Made by a program: the position numbers and the translations under genes. From assembly GCA_034440455.1 (NCBI GenBank), contig JAWXCB010000102.1:1-60899 (forward strand): a stretch of DNA of 60,899 nucleotides, read 5' to 3'. This document shows, in pieces, positions 26,500-35,700 of the stretch. This DNA comes from JAWXCB01 sp034440455 (lineage in GTDB: Bacteria > Bacteroidota > Bacteroidia > Chitinophagales > CAIOSU01). How positions within the stretch are numbered: position 1 is the stretch's first letter; each line of letters opens with the position of its first letter. Below the pieces are notes generated by a model, which saw nothing but the letters and a program-made list of their open reading frames with translations, was not told the DNA's origin and made no database searches.

Positions 26500-26559
26500 G
26501 TCGCAAGAGTTCCGAAGGGACTCTTGTGACGTTGGATGGAAGGAGGCCTTTCGACCTCC
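26500..26559 (+). repeat. REP-like hairpin pair upstream of the RAYT gene
   Basis: Hairpin A at 26500-26530: GTCGCAAGAGT (26500-26510) and ACTCTTGTGAC (26520-26530) pair at 10 of 11 positions. Hairpin B at 26542-26559: GGAGG (26542-26546) and CCTCC (26555-26559) around CCTTTCGA. The same two units occur inverted, in reverse order, at 27183-27241 on the other side of the transposase gene, so the gene is enclosed by a composite inverted repeat. Confidence 0.72.
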
Positions 26560-26625
26560 CGTACATAATTCGTTCCTCACTCAATTTTTCTTTTTCTTTA
26601 TCTTAAAGGTAAATAAATAATCTGA

Positions 26626-27172
26626 ATGAGTTCTGCATACAAGTTTTCAAACCCCGATGGAGTTTATTTTCTTTCTACTGCAACCGTGCAATGGGTGGAC
26701 GTGTTTATTCGCCCGGTTTACGCTGACAGGATTATAGAAAGCCTGAGCCATTGCCGGCTACAGAAAAGGCTGGTTATCCATGCGTGGTGTTTGATGAGCA
26801 GCCATCTGCATTTTATTATTTCCAGAAAAGGCAAATTGCGGATGGAAGAAATCATATGCGATTTTAAGAAGTTTACTTCGGACACACTGCTCAAAGCAAT
26901 ACAGGATGAGCCGACCGAAAGCCGCAAAAAATGGATGCTCTGGATTTTCAAACAGGCGGGAAAAGAGAATCCGAATAACCACAACTTCCAGTTTTGGCAG
27001 CAGGATAATCATCCCGAAGAGTTGATTACCAATGATTTTATTGACCAAAAACTGAATACGTGCATCAAAACCCCGTACTATCAGGGTTGGTTGGTCAGCC
27101 AGAATATTATCGCTATTCAAGCGCGATTATGCGAGAGAAAAAGGGTTGCTGGAAGTCACGCTCATTGAATAA
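26626..27172 (+). pseudogene. REP-associated tyrosine transposase (RAYT), two frameshifts
   Basis: The N-terminal two thirds read as a Y1/IS200-like RAYT: HAWCLMSSHLHFII carries the HxH-type metal site (about residues 50-60), followed by KKFTSD (catalytic region) and QFWQQDNHPEELITNDFIDQKLN. Family members continue with YxHxNPVxxGLV and YRYSSA. Here that sequence is found in the next frame (HQNPVLSGLVGQPEYYRYSS, from about 27058), then a second single-base loss near 27125 moves to the third frame, ending REKGLLEVTLIE at stop 27170-27172. Two frame losses mean the gene is decayed or badly sequenced. In the intact state the enzyme would cut and join REP hairpins like those on both sides. Confidence 0.82.
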
Positions 27173-27182
27173 GCCAGCGCAC

Positions 27183-27241
27183 GAAGTCGAAAGACTTCTA
27201 CCTATCAAAAATCACAAGCGTCCCTGCGGAACTCTTGCGAG
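27183..27241 (-). repeat. Inverted REP-like hairpin pair downstream of the RAYT gene
   Basis: Hairpin B' GAAGTC-GAAA-GACTTC (27183-27198) and unit A' (27213-27241, CACAAGCGTCCCTGCGGAAC plus 9 nt). A' is the reverse complement of the upstream unit with only three differences (CACAAGAGTCCCTTCGGAAC plus 9 nt), and B' mirrors the upstream CTTTCGA core. The two pairs therefore frame the transposase gene in opposite orientation. Confidence 0.7.
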
Positions 27242-27307
27242 AACCTATGGTTTTCCTGCTCATTATAATGCTTCTGAATTTTTAACTTTACCCCCACCCC
27301 ACGAACC

Positions 27308-27817
27308 ATGCAATTACCGGAAGCTACTGAAGAACTGTTTTCAAATCTTCGCCACTATTTGGCGGCAATGGATGAAACCGCCTATTGCATGCCCATTGAA
27401 GCGCTTTCAAATTCCACTCTCGGACAGCATACTCGGCATGTGATTGAATTTTTTCAATGTATCGCGGAACAAAGCGATAGCGGAGTGCTGAGTTATGATA
27501 AACGACCGCGAGACCATTTCATTGAAGAGTCTCCAAAGGCTGCCCTTGTTGCGCTTGAAAATATTTCTCAGTGGGTTGAATCCTCATTTGCCGACAGGCA
27601 CTTGTTATTGCAGGTTTCAGTAAACGAAACAAGCGATGCAACAACACTTATTCCGACTACCTGCCTGCGCGAATGGAATTATGCGCTGGAACACGCTATT
27701 CACCACATGGCAATGATTAGAATAGGAGCAAAATTCGCAACGCCTGATTTAGCTCTGCCGGAAAATTTCGGAGTTGGTTATGCAACAATAAAATACCGAA
27801 AGGGATGTGTACAGTAA
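27308..27817 (+). CDS. DinB-family metal-binding protein (possible bacillithiol transferase)
   Basis: 169 residues, four-helix DinB/YfiT type. The metal-binding histidines are seen as HTRH (LGQHTRHVIEFF, near residues 39-42) and later EHAIHHM (near 138-144). DinB proteins include bacillithiol-S-transferases, which join bacillithiol to toxic or drug-like electrophiles; the organism encodes bshC, which fits, but glutathione-like or hydrolytic activities are also possible in this family. The gene overlaps the NRDE gene by 13 nt and heads a four-gene overlap cluster (NRDE, ATP-grasp, LysE). Confidence 0.82.
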   Translation: MQLPEATEELFSNLRHYLAAMDETAYCMPIEALSNSTLGQHTRHVIEFFQCIAEQSDSGVLSYDKRPRDHFIEESPKAALVALENISQWVESSFADRHLLLQVSVNETSDATTLIPTTCLREWNYALEHAIHHMAMIRIGAKFATPDLALPENFGVGYATIKYRKGCVQ

Positions 27818-28539
27818 CATATTTACCCGTAGGAAAAGATGCGTTCATCTTCACATCCAATCGCGATGAAAGCAAGATTCGTCCTACTAAAATTCCTGTT
27901 CTTGAAAATTTCGGCAGCTATCAACTTTTGTTTCCAAAAGATGCTATCGCAGGCGGCACTTGGATTTGCCTCTCAAACCTCAACCGTATCGCGTGTTTAA
28001 TGAATGGCGCTTTTGAACGCCATGAGTGGAAACCACCTTATCGCATCAGCCGCGGACTTGTGTTGCTGGATTTGTTTAAGCAGAATAGCGTAAACGATTT
28101 TTTAGAAAACTATAACCTGAATGGAGTGGAGCCTTTCACGATGATTATAATTGACAGCGGACAAATGATTGAATTACGTTGGGACAGCGTGAAGAAACAC
28201 ATCAAGCCGCTTGAAACAGACAAGCCGAAGATATGGTCATCCACCTCGCTTTATCCAAAGCTTATTCGTGAAAAACGCGAACTCTGGTTTAAGAAATGGC
28301 TGGATGGAAGAACGCGTTTTGAGCAAAAAAACATTTTAGACTTTCATCTGCATGGCGGAGAGGGCGATAGCGAAAATGACCTGACAATGAACCGCTACAA
28401 CATGGTGCAAACTGTAAGCATGACGAGCATTGTAAAGAATGTGCAAGGCGCATCCATGTATTATCACGACCTGATAGCAGAGCGCGTTACTGAAACAACA
28501 ATTGAATTTGACTGTGAGCGGATTTCTGATGCGCATTAA
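27805..28539 (+). CDS. NRDE-family (TANGO2-like) Ntn-hydrolase-type protein
   Basis: 244 residues. The start MCTVTYLPV places a cysteine at position 2, the expected nucleophile of an N-terminal nucleophile hydrolase after methionine removal. The family signature NRDE is seen in FTSNRDESKIRPTKIP (about residues 16-31), followed by the GGTWICLSN substrate segment. In eukaryotes the homologue TANGO2 affects haem and acyl-lipid handling; the bacterial role is unknown. The start overlaps the DinB gene by 13 nt, and the end overlaps the ATP-grasp gene by 11 nt, so its synthesis is coupled to both. Confidence 0.85.
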   Translation: MCTVTYLPVGKDAFIFTSNRDESKIRPTKIPVLENFGSYQLLFPKDAIAGGTWICLSNLNRIACLMNGAFERHEWKPPYRISRGLVLLDLFKQNSVNDFLENYNLNGVEPFTMIIIDSGQMIELRWDSVKKHIKPLETDKPKIWSSTSLYPKLIREKRELWFKKWLDGRTRFEQKNILDFHLHGGEGDSENDLTMNRYNMVQTVSMTSIVKNVQGASMYYHDLIAERVTETTIEFDCERISDAH

Positions 28540-29572
28540 ACAGTCACCGTTTTTTATCCGGCTCACGCATTGGGAATATTGGTCTTCCTCGGTTCTCTAC
28601 ATTCCAATTGCTTTTTATTTTTTGTGGTTGTCGCTCAAGTCTCGTTCACTGTTTTTTTTCTCGGCTTCCAATCCGGGCATTGACACCGGAGGACTTTATG
28701 GCGAATCAAAAATGAGCGTGTTGAAAAAAATACCAAAAGAATTTATTCCTAAAACTATTTTGATTAAACCCCAAACAGAGCGCAATCTTCTTCTTGAAAA
28801 ATTGCGCCAAGCTGAGATTGAATTTCCGCTCATTGCAAAACCTGATGTTGGCGAGCGCGGCTTCTTAGTTGAAAAGATGGACGACATTGAATCTTTAGAA
28901 AAGCATCTTGCGCGATTTCCTGTTGATTTTATCTTGCAGGAATATCTTGATTACGAACACGAGTTCAATGTTTTGTTTTACCTTATTCCTGGTGAAGAAA
29001 CAGGCACGATTAGTTCTATTACAATCAAAAAATACATGACCGTAATAGGCGATGGAAAATCATCTGTTGAAGAATTGATGCAGAAAGACAATCGATCTAT
29101 TTTGCAATTAGAACGATTCAAAAAAGAGAAAGTGCAACTCATGCAGGAGATTCCTGCCAAAGGCGCTACGCTGCGCATTGAGCCTGTCGGCAATCATGCA
29201 AGAGGAACGGCTTTCTTTGACGGACGTTACTTAGTGGATGAGCAAATGCTGCGTACGTTCAATCACATTGCAAAGCAGATTCCCGACATGTTTATTTTTC
29301 GCTTTGATGCAAAATGCAAAACACCACAAGGATTGAAAACCGGTGAATCGCTGAAATTTGTAGAAGTGAACGGAGCGGGAGGCGAGCCAACACACATCTA
29401 TGAAACAGGATATTCTCTCTTCAGAGCCTGGGGAGATTTATTGCACCAGTGGAGTATCATTTATAAAGTCAGCAGCATCAATCACAAAAACGGAGTTGCT
29501 TACATGAGCCTGCACGAAGGAATCGCCAAACTGAAAACTTACTTTTATTACAAAGAAAAATTAAGCAAATGA
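28529..29572 (+). CDS. ATP-grasp family ligase
   Basis: 347 residues from ATG 28529, chosen because the preceding stretch lies within the NRDE gene and this start gives an 11-nt coupling overlap. The N-terminus has an amphipathic/hydrophobic part (YIPIAFYFLWLSLKSRSLFF) that may attach it to the membrane. ATP-grasp features: PLIAKPDVGERGFLV (nucleotide-binding lysine and glycine loop), a FILQEYLDYEHEF hinge, and late metal-binding acidic residues FRFDAKC and FVEVNGAGGEP. The carboxylate and amine substrates are unknown. Together with a LysE exporter downstream (4-nt overlap) it may build and release an amino-acid conjugate. Confidence 0.85.
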   Translation: MRIKQSPFFIRLTHWEYWSSSVLYIPIAFYFLWLSLKSRSLFFFSASNPGIDTGGLYGESKMSVLKKIPKEFIPKTILIKPQTERNLLLEKLRQAEIEFPLIAKPDVGERGFLVEKMDDIESLEKHLARFPVDFILQEYLDYEHEFNVLFYLIPGEETGTISSITIKKYMTVIGDGKSSVEELMQKDNRSILQLERFKKEKVQLMQEIPAKGATLRIEPVGNHARGTAFFDGRYLVDEQMLRTFNHIAKQIPDMFIFRFDAKCKTPQGLKTGESLKFVEVNGAGGEPTHIYETGYSLFRAWGDLLHQWSIIYKVSSINHKNGVAYMSLHEGIAKLKTYFYYKEKLSK

Positions 29573-30195
29573 ATGAGCCGCTCTTTCCTGTATTTTCCTT
29601 TTTACTTGGCGCAGGAATGAGTTTTATAGGCACATTGCCGCCCGGAGTTATCAGTATCACCGTGATGGACACCGCTGCGAGAAAAACCTTGCGTGATGGG
29701 TTAATTGTTGCAGGCGCAGCGGCATTTGTAGAGTTCTTTCAGGCAGTAGCGGCAGTATTATTCGGCAGTATGCTCTCAAAAAATATTTACATCTCTACGA
29801 TTATTCAGTACAGTGCTGCTCCTGTATTTCTTTTGTTCGGGTTGTTTATTTTACTTAAAAAAGATACGCCCAAAATCGAACATCAAAAAACCGGCACAGC
29901 TTCAAATATTACCAAGGGAATGCTCGTGAGCGCAAGCAACCTGATTGTTATTCCCTTTTGGATTCTTTGGTCTTCTTACTTCGCTTCCAACGGGTGGATT
30001 GATTACAGCGTTACTACGGTGATTCTATTTTCGCTGGGCATTACATTGGGCACCTTCTTCGCACTTTCTCTTTATGCGAAGTTGGGATTAACCATCGCAA
30101 ACAAATCAGAGAAGCTTGCATACTGGGGAAGAAAAATCATCGGCATTATTTTCCTTTTATTCGGATTTTACCAACTGCTGAAAATTATTTTTTAA
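29569..30195 (+). CDS. LysE/RhtB-family amino-acid exporter-like protein
   Basis: 208 residues with five or six hydrophobic helices and the LysE start pattern GAGMSFIGTLPPGVIS (first helix, with the PPGP-like turn). LysE-type proteins export amino acids or small derivatives with proton exchange. The start ATG overlaps the ATP-grasp stop (ATGA), so the pair is translationally coupled; the genomic logic suggests export of the ligase product, but that is inference. The substrate cannot be told. Confidence 0.85.
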   Translation: MNEPLFPVFSFLLGAGMSFIGTLPPGVISITVMDTAARKTLRDGLIVAGAAAFVEFFQAVAAVLFGSMLSKNIYISTIIQYSAAPVFLLFGLFILLKKDTPKIEHQKTGTASNITKGMLVSASNLIVIPFWILWSSYFASNGWIDYSVTTVILFSLGITLGTFFALSLYAKLGLTIANKSEKLAYWGRKIIGIIFLLFGFYQLLKIIF

Positions 30196-30273
30196 CAAGC
30201 ACTTTTTAAAAATTTGACTTTCCATTTAAAACAATTCAATTTGCTGTTATTGTTGAGCTAAAATATGTGCAGT

Positions 30274-30936
30274 ATGAAGAAAGTGGTGTTGTTATGCTCC
30301 TTCTTATTTTTGTTTCTCGTTTCCTTTACTCCCGCCAAAAAAGAACATATCACTATCGGAGCTGAGTTTCAAAGCGTGATGATTCTTACAATCAGTTCTG
30401 ATCCGCAGGTGAATTTCAATTTTGATTCAGATGAAGATATTCAAAACGGCATTGTGAAATTCAACGCGGTGCGCCTTGAAGTGGATGCAACCCTTCCCTG
30501 GGATCTTTTTGCCTACGCAAACACCGACTATTGGATACCGGGAGATGTCGCCTCCTCGGAAGATGTCTCGCATTTACCCGCAGAATTACTTGAAATCTAT
30601 TCATCGTCTCCGAATCGGTGCAATCCTGTCGGTGGAAATTTTAATTCTTTCACCGGATTGAAAGGGTTGACGAACTCAGGAGTAGTTGGCGGTATTCCAG
30701 ATGCAAATTCCACCCAATTCATCGCAGGAATGGTGGGAAAAGAACCAAATGAAAGCTATCTTCCAGGAACTGCAAGTATGAATTCAGCTACCAATAAATT
30801 TTCGCTTGATTATCGGATAGCTCCAAAACATTTGTCCAGTTTGCCTAATGGAAAATTTTCCGTTGGGAATAATACAGCTTCTACCGATGGTGATTATTAC
30901 TTGGAAGTTGTTTACGTGCTTGTTGAAGATCTTTAA
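30274..30936 (+). CDS. Secreted protein of unknown function, paralogue 1 of 3
   Basis: 220 residues from ATG 30274 (ATG 30265 would add three residues before the Lys-rich n-region). Signal peptide MKKVVLLCSFLFLFLVSFTP. The mature part shares with the next two genes the blocks DPQVNFNF, QNGIVKFNAVRLEVDAT, WDLFAYANTDYW, LKGLTNSGVVGGIPDA and a final YYLEVVYVLVEDL strand. The short beta-strand motifs and the fixed final strand recall pilin- or fibre-type subunits completed by strand exchange, but no known family is recognised. No type IX sorting domain is present. A hairpin at 31065-31096 may end the transcript. Confidence 0.8.
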   Translation: MKKVVLLCSFLFLFLVSFTPAKKEHITIGAEFQSVMILTISSDPQVNFNFDSDEDIQNGIVKFNAVRLEVDATLPWDLFAYANTDYWIPGDVASSEDVSHLPAELLEIYSSSPNRCNPVGGNFNSFTGLKGLTNSGVVGGIPDANSTQFIAGMVGKEPNESYLPGTASMNSATNKFSLDYRIAPKHLSSLPNGKFSVGNNTASTDGDYYLEVVYVLVEDL

Positions 30937-31064
30937 TCGAGTTGAAAAGACGCACCCGCAATTAATTCAATTTTCAGTTTTTAAATAACCTCTGTTGACT
31001 TTCGCGAATTACGCCTGCACTGTCCACTCGTTTCACGCCTCTCTGATTCACAATTTTTGTATGT

Positions 31065-31096
31065 AAATGTTCCGGGTTCTCCATCTCGGAACATTT
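31065..31096 (+). terminator. Hairpin between paralogues 1 and 2 (possible terminator)
   Basis: AAATGTTCCG (31065-31074) and CGGAACATTT (31087-31096) pair perfectly over 10 bp with a 12-nt loop, followed by TTATAAAAATAAA. It lies 129 nt after the first paralogue and 190 nt before the second. The rest of this 349-nt gap (30937-31285) holds no gene that I can support. Confidence 0.5.
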
Positions 31097-31285
31097 TTAT
31101 AAAAATAAACTGATAAAAAATCAAAATGCGGGGACCTGCCAAAACCCTTCGCCAACAGGATGTTTCGCCCTAATGAACTGCGCTGAGATGGCTGCCCTAA
31201 AATATTTTTCCGGCTAACATGTAACCTTCGCTTTTCTTCCCCCGTACAAGCAGGAAATTTTTCCTTAACAAAAAAAATTAAAACC

Positions 31286-31954
31286 ATGAGAAAAAAGTTT
31301 TCCCTGCTTGCAACAGCCCTTGTGTTTTTTGCAATGCAATCGTTCGCCCAGTTATCTGATGAGGAGTACACGTATGTAACGATGGACCTGCAAGGTATCC
31401 TCGATTTACGTATGACAACTGACCCACAGGTAGATTTTACATTTAACACCATTCAGGAATATCAGAATGGTATCACCAAGTACAATGCTACAAAACTCGA
31501 AGTTGACGCTACGGTAGCTTGGGACTTGTTTGCCTATGCCAGCACTGACAACTGGACGCAGGTTGATGCTTATTCCACAAACGGACAGGATACGCTTCCT
31601 GCTGAAATTCTCGAAATTCAGGCAGTAGAAGTTAACTCTTCTGTGCCAACAGGTGGAACATTCAACACCTTTTCCAGCCTCAAAGGCTTGACGAACTCAG
31701 GCGTTGTTGGTGGTGTACCTGACGCTTCTACTCAGTTTTTGGCTGGTATGGTTGGCACTGCATCCGGTGAAAGCTATGGTCCGGGAACTGCTTATGCCAA
31801 TCCTTCTACGAACCAATTCAGACTGCATTACAGAATTGTTCCGAGCATTCCCGCAACATTTCCGAATTCAACTGTATCGCTTACCGGTCCTGGTTTTGCA
31901 CAGTCAGGATTCTACTATGTTGAAGTGGTTTACTCATTAGTTGAAGACCTCTAA
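31286..31954 (+). CDS. Secreted protein of unknown function, paralogue 2 of 3
   Basis: 222 residues with a signal peptide ending FAQL. It is the best conserved copy: DPQVDFTFNTIQEYQNGITK, YNATKLEVDAT, WDLFAYASTDNW, LKGLTNSGVVGGVPDAS, FLAGMVG, and YYVEVVYSLVEDL at the very end. The match to paralogue 1 extends along the whole length. It has its own promoter region of about 350 nt and a strong terminator directly after it, so it may be expressed independently and in quantity. Function unknown; a surface or fibre subunit is one idea, supported only by the beta-rich pattern and the fixed last strand. Confidence 0.82.
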   Translation: MRKKFSLLATALVFFAMQSFAQLSDEEYTYVTMDLQGILDLRMTTDPQVDFTFNTIQEYQNGITKYNATKLEVDATVAWDLFAYASTDNWTQVDAYSTNGQDTLPAEILEIQAVEVNSSVPTGGTFNTFSSLKGLTNSGVVGGVPDASTQFLAGMVGTASGESYGPGTAYANPSTNQFRLHYRIVPSIPATFPNSTVSLTGPGFAQSGFYYVEVVYSLVEDL

Positions 31955-31976
31955 ACAAAACTGTTTAAGTAATCTG

Positions 31977-32014
31977 AAAAGGCTGTCCAGAAATGGGCAG
32001 CCTTTTCTTTTTTT
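31977..32014 (+). terminator. Strong intrinsic terminator
   Basis: AAAAGGCTGTCC (31977-31988), loop AGAAAT, GGGCAGCCTTTT (31995-32006) form a perfect 12-bp stem (one G.U), followed by CTTTTTTT. It ends transcription 23 nt after paralogue 2. Confidence 0.9.
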
Positions 32015-32068
32015 GTGGAAAATATCTATCGCCTCTCCCCTTTTCCATAGCCTATCTTTATCCGCAAT

Positions 32069-32650
32069 ATGCGGATGCGGGCTTCTTTTATTATCCTCTT
32101 GCTCTCTTTCATCTTCAACAGTTGGCATAGTTCCGCGCAAACAGTCGCCTTATTAAGTAAAACCAGCCCCAATGTTGATTTCACCTTTAATACTATCAAC
32201 GAATATGTCAATGGAATTACCCTTTCCAATGTACTCGCGCTGAATGTTGATGCCGAACTTACTCAATGGGATTTGTATGTTGGCGCAACTACAAGTATTG
32301 CCGGAGAGTGGGATGCCACCACTTACTATTCCAACAATGGCGAGGCTCCTGATTTAAATATGATTGAAATCCGTTTTCGCAATCAAAGTAATACCCCACT
32401 TACTTCTGGTTTTTTTCCGCTTACAGATATCGCCACTCCCACAGATATTATTGGCGACCGCCTGAATGCGCCTGATGCAGCTATCAGTTGCGATGATGTA
32501 ACGCCTGTCGGCACAAACATGGCGGGCGATTATCTTTCACGCCCCGGGTGTTATAAGTTTAATGTTGATTTACGCATTACTCCCGGGCTTTCTTATCGGG
32601 CTGGGCTTTACACGCTGCGAATAGATTTCATTCTTGCGCCTGACTTATAG
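32069..32650 (+). CDS. Secreted protein of unknown function, paralogue 3 of 3 (divergent)
   Basis: 193 residues, signal peptide ending WHSSAQ. It keeps the family core SPNVDFTFNTINEYVNGITL, NVDAELTQWDLYVGATT and the final beta strand (LYTLRIDFILAPDL, replacing EVVY.LVEDL). The central LKGLTNSGVVGG block is absent; in its place are two cysteines (ISCDD and RPGCYKF) that may pair. It is therefore a diverged member of the same tandem family. It follows the terminator of paralogue 2, so it needs its own promoter. Confidence 0.78.
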   Translation: MRMRASFIILLLSFIFNSWHSSAQTVALLSKTSPNVDFTFNTINEYVNGITLSNVLALNVDAELTQWDLYVGATTSIAGEWDATTYYSNNGEAPDLNMIEIRFRNQSNTPLTSGFFPLTDIATPTDIIGDRLNAPDAAISCDDVTPVGTNMAGDYLSRPGCYKFNVDLRITPGLSYRAGLYTLRIDFILAPDL

Positions 32651-32708
32651 CCGACCTGCTTGCGTATTTTAATTATTGCTTATTTTTTTGTGGAATGAAA
32701 AGACAAAC

Positions 32709-35700
32709 TTATTCAGACGCATAAATCACTCTCAGCGTAATCACTTTTTCATCAATGAAAATGCGGATGCAATAAACGCCTTTGCCGTAGTTTCTTAAAT
32801 CAATGATGGATGGTGAGTCTGCTAAATTTTGAAGCAAAAAGATTTTTTCACCAAGCGCATTATAACCTTCTACATGGAGAGATGAAAAATCACTCTGCGT
32901 TTCAATTCTAAAAATGCCATTATTCGGATTGGGATAAAGAGAGATAGAATGTTCTGTCGGAAATGATGCGCTTACAAATGCTTCCACAAGAACTGAGTCA
33001 ACCACTTCGCAGCCATTGCCATCAGTGATGGTAACAAAATATAATCCTGCCGATAAGCCTGTTGCAACAGAATCCGTTTGCGCAAGCGCATCACTCCACA
33101 AATAGCTGAAAGGCGAAACGCCTGTTGTAATAGTAACTGTTGCTGCACCTGTGTTTTGATTTGCGCTGTCGGGCGCTGATTGCAGCGCGTAATGCGGTTC
33201 GGGCAATGCAAGCACAAGCACAGAATCAGTGGCGGTACAGCCGTTTGCATCTGTGATAGTTACTTCGTTCATTCCATCGCCAAGAAAAACAGAATCACCG
33301 GAGATTTGATTATTCCATAAGAAGGTATATGGCGGTGTTCCTCCATTTGCTGACGCAGTTGCCAATCCAACTTTATCGCTGCATACAACATCAGCAACCT
33401 GCACAGCAAGTTGCAATTCTGAATGCTCACTAAAAGAAGTATCGCCAATAGAAACACATCCGCTTGAATCAGCAACGCTCACGGAATAAGTTCCTGCTGA
33501 TGCTGTGAGTATTTGCCCCGTATCGCCTGTTGACCAGTTGTAAGTGTAGGGCGGTGTTCCAGAAATAATAGAAACTGTAATAGAACCATTTTGCCCATAA
33601 CACAACGCATCACTCGTTGTCATTTGAAAGTCCGGTCCGCCTGTTGTGTTTACTGTGAATGTATTTTGCGCTTCACAATTATTATTATCAGTTACGGTGA
33701 GCGCATAATTTCCCGCTGCAACATTCAATAGATTATCAGACGTATCTCCTGTTCTCCACAAATAAGAATAAGGAATCTCACCGCCTGACACGGAAAGTGA
33801 AATCGCTCCATTGCTTAATCCGCATGACGCATCGGTAACAGAGTCACTGACAGAGATTGCATCGGGCTGTTCAATAATTGCCAATTGCGAAGTAGAACAT
33901 CCGTTCACATCAGTCGCTGTTAAGGAATAACTTCCAGCAGGCAAATTTGAAACAGAAGCGCTATCGGCTCCATTTGACCATTCATAACTGTATGGCGCTG
34001 TGCCTCCTGAAACAGAGGAAATAATTGTTCCGTCACTTAATCCATTGCAGGAAAGATCTTCTTCAGTCAGAACAACTATTGGCGTGTTGTTATTTGTTGC
34101 AACAGAAACGCTCTCGATTTTTTGACAACTGTTTGCATCGGTTACAGTTACAGAATATTGCCCGCTTGCCAAATTGGAAATAGCTGACGCGCTTGCGCCA
34201 GTATTCCATTCTATAATGTATAGTGGCGTTCCCCCGTTTGTTGTAATTTCCGCAGTTCCGCTATTCGTTCCGCAATAATCAGGAGTTGAGGAAACAGATA
34301 AAAGTAACTCAGCAGGTTGTGTAATTGCAACTATTGCGGTTGTGTCTTTACATCCGTTTTGGTCGGTGATGGTTGCGGAATAGTTTCCAACGGATAAATT
34401 ATTTCTCGACAATCCCGTTTGCCCGTCAGACCACAATGCAGAATATGGCGGTGTTCCTTGTGATACGGTGACAACAATTTCGCCATCTGAACTGCCGAAG
34501 CATTTAGTATTCACAGTTGCGATTGTTGCGAAAGGTTTTTCAAGAATAGTAATAAGATTATTTATCATTAGCGTATCATTTCCTGAAGCATTTCCAACAA
34601 TGAGCGTAGTAACATGAACGCCTGATGTATAGTAAGTCACCACCGGATTTTTCTGAGAAGAAGTTGATGGCGTTCCACCGGGGAAACTCCATTGCCATGT
34701 TGTAGGACTGCACGAAGTGAAATCAGAATATTCAACAACTAATCCCGGACATCCCTGCTGCACATCGGGAGAGAAATCAGCCCGAATTTCATCTGCCGTA
34801 ATAAAAGCGTTTTGAGTTGCTGCATCGTTTCCTGCGGCATTTGTAACAGTTAGAGTTACATTGTAAATGCCAGGGGTGTTGTAAATAATTATTGGATTTT
34901 GCGCGGCAGAAGTATTGGGTGTTCCTCCCGGAAAACTCCATTGCCACGCTGTCGGATTTCCTGTTGAAGCATCTGTGAAATGCACAGTGAGCGGAGCGCA
35001 ACCCTGCGATACATCAACACTGAACGCAGCCTGTGGTGAATCCAATGAATCAATCACCCGAAAAAAATCCAAGCCCGCTTCCACGATGTGTCCTGATGCC
35101 GAAAGGTCGCCTGTTTCTACAATGAATCGCATATTCGCAGTGAGCGTTACATAATCTTCAATACGTGCATTCCTGAAATTCCATTGGTTGGAATTGGGCG
35201 TATTGTAAACAAGCGTTTCAATTGTAGCAGTTGTAACTCCGTTTGTAATGCGCACAACAAGATTATCATTCGGAGTACCTGTGCCGCCATCGTTGTAAAA
35301 CCAGCGATAGAAATTGATGTATGGCTCCGAATAAGTTGTCAAATCAAAAACAGGTGAAGTTATAATCGTAGTGCCGTTGTCCACGTCATCATTTCCTGCG
35401 GCTCCTCCCCCATTGCCTGTGGTGAAACATTCTGTACCCAAATCATTCGTAACATCTGCGCCCGGATTAGAAGCAACGCCATTAAACGTAGTGCCCACCG
35501 GCTGCGCACGTACCCATTCGCCAGATGTTGCTGTACCTGAAATTCCCCACGAAAAATCCAGCACGAAATCATCATAATATCCTTTGCTGACAGAAATAAC
35601 AACAGGCGACATTCCGCTTTGCACCGTTACAATTAATTCGGCAGTAACATAACTCCACTTTCCTCCATACACATTATAGGTACCTACAAACATATCATCA

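Noticed and set aside
27060..27443. 127-residue frame with HQNPVLSGLVGQPEYYRYSS
   Set aside because: It is the frameshifted middle of the RAYT gene running on into the DinB gene, not a separate protein.
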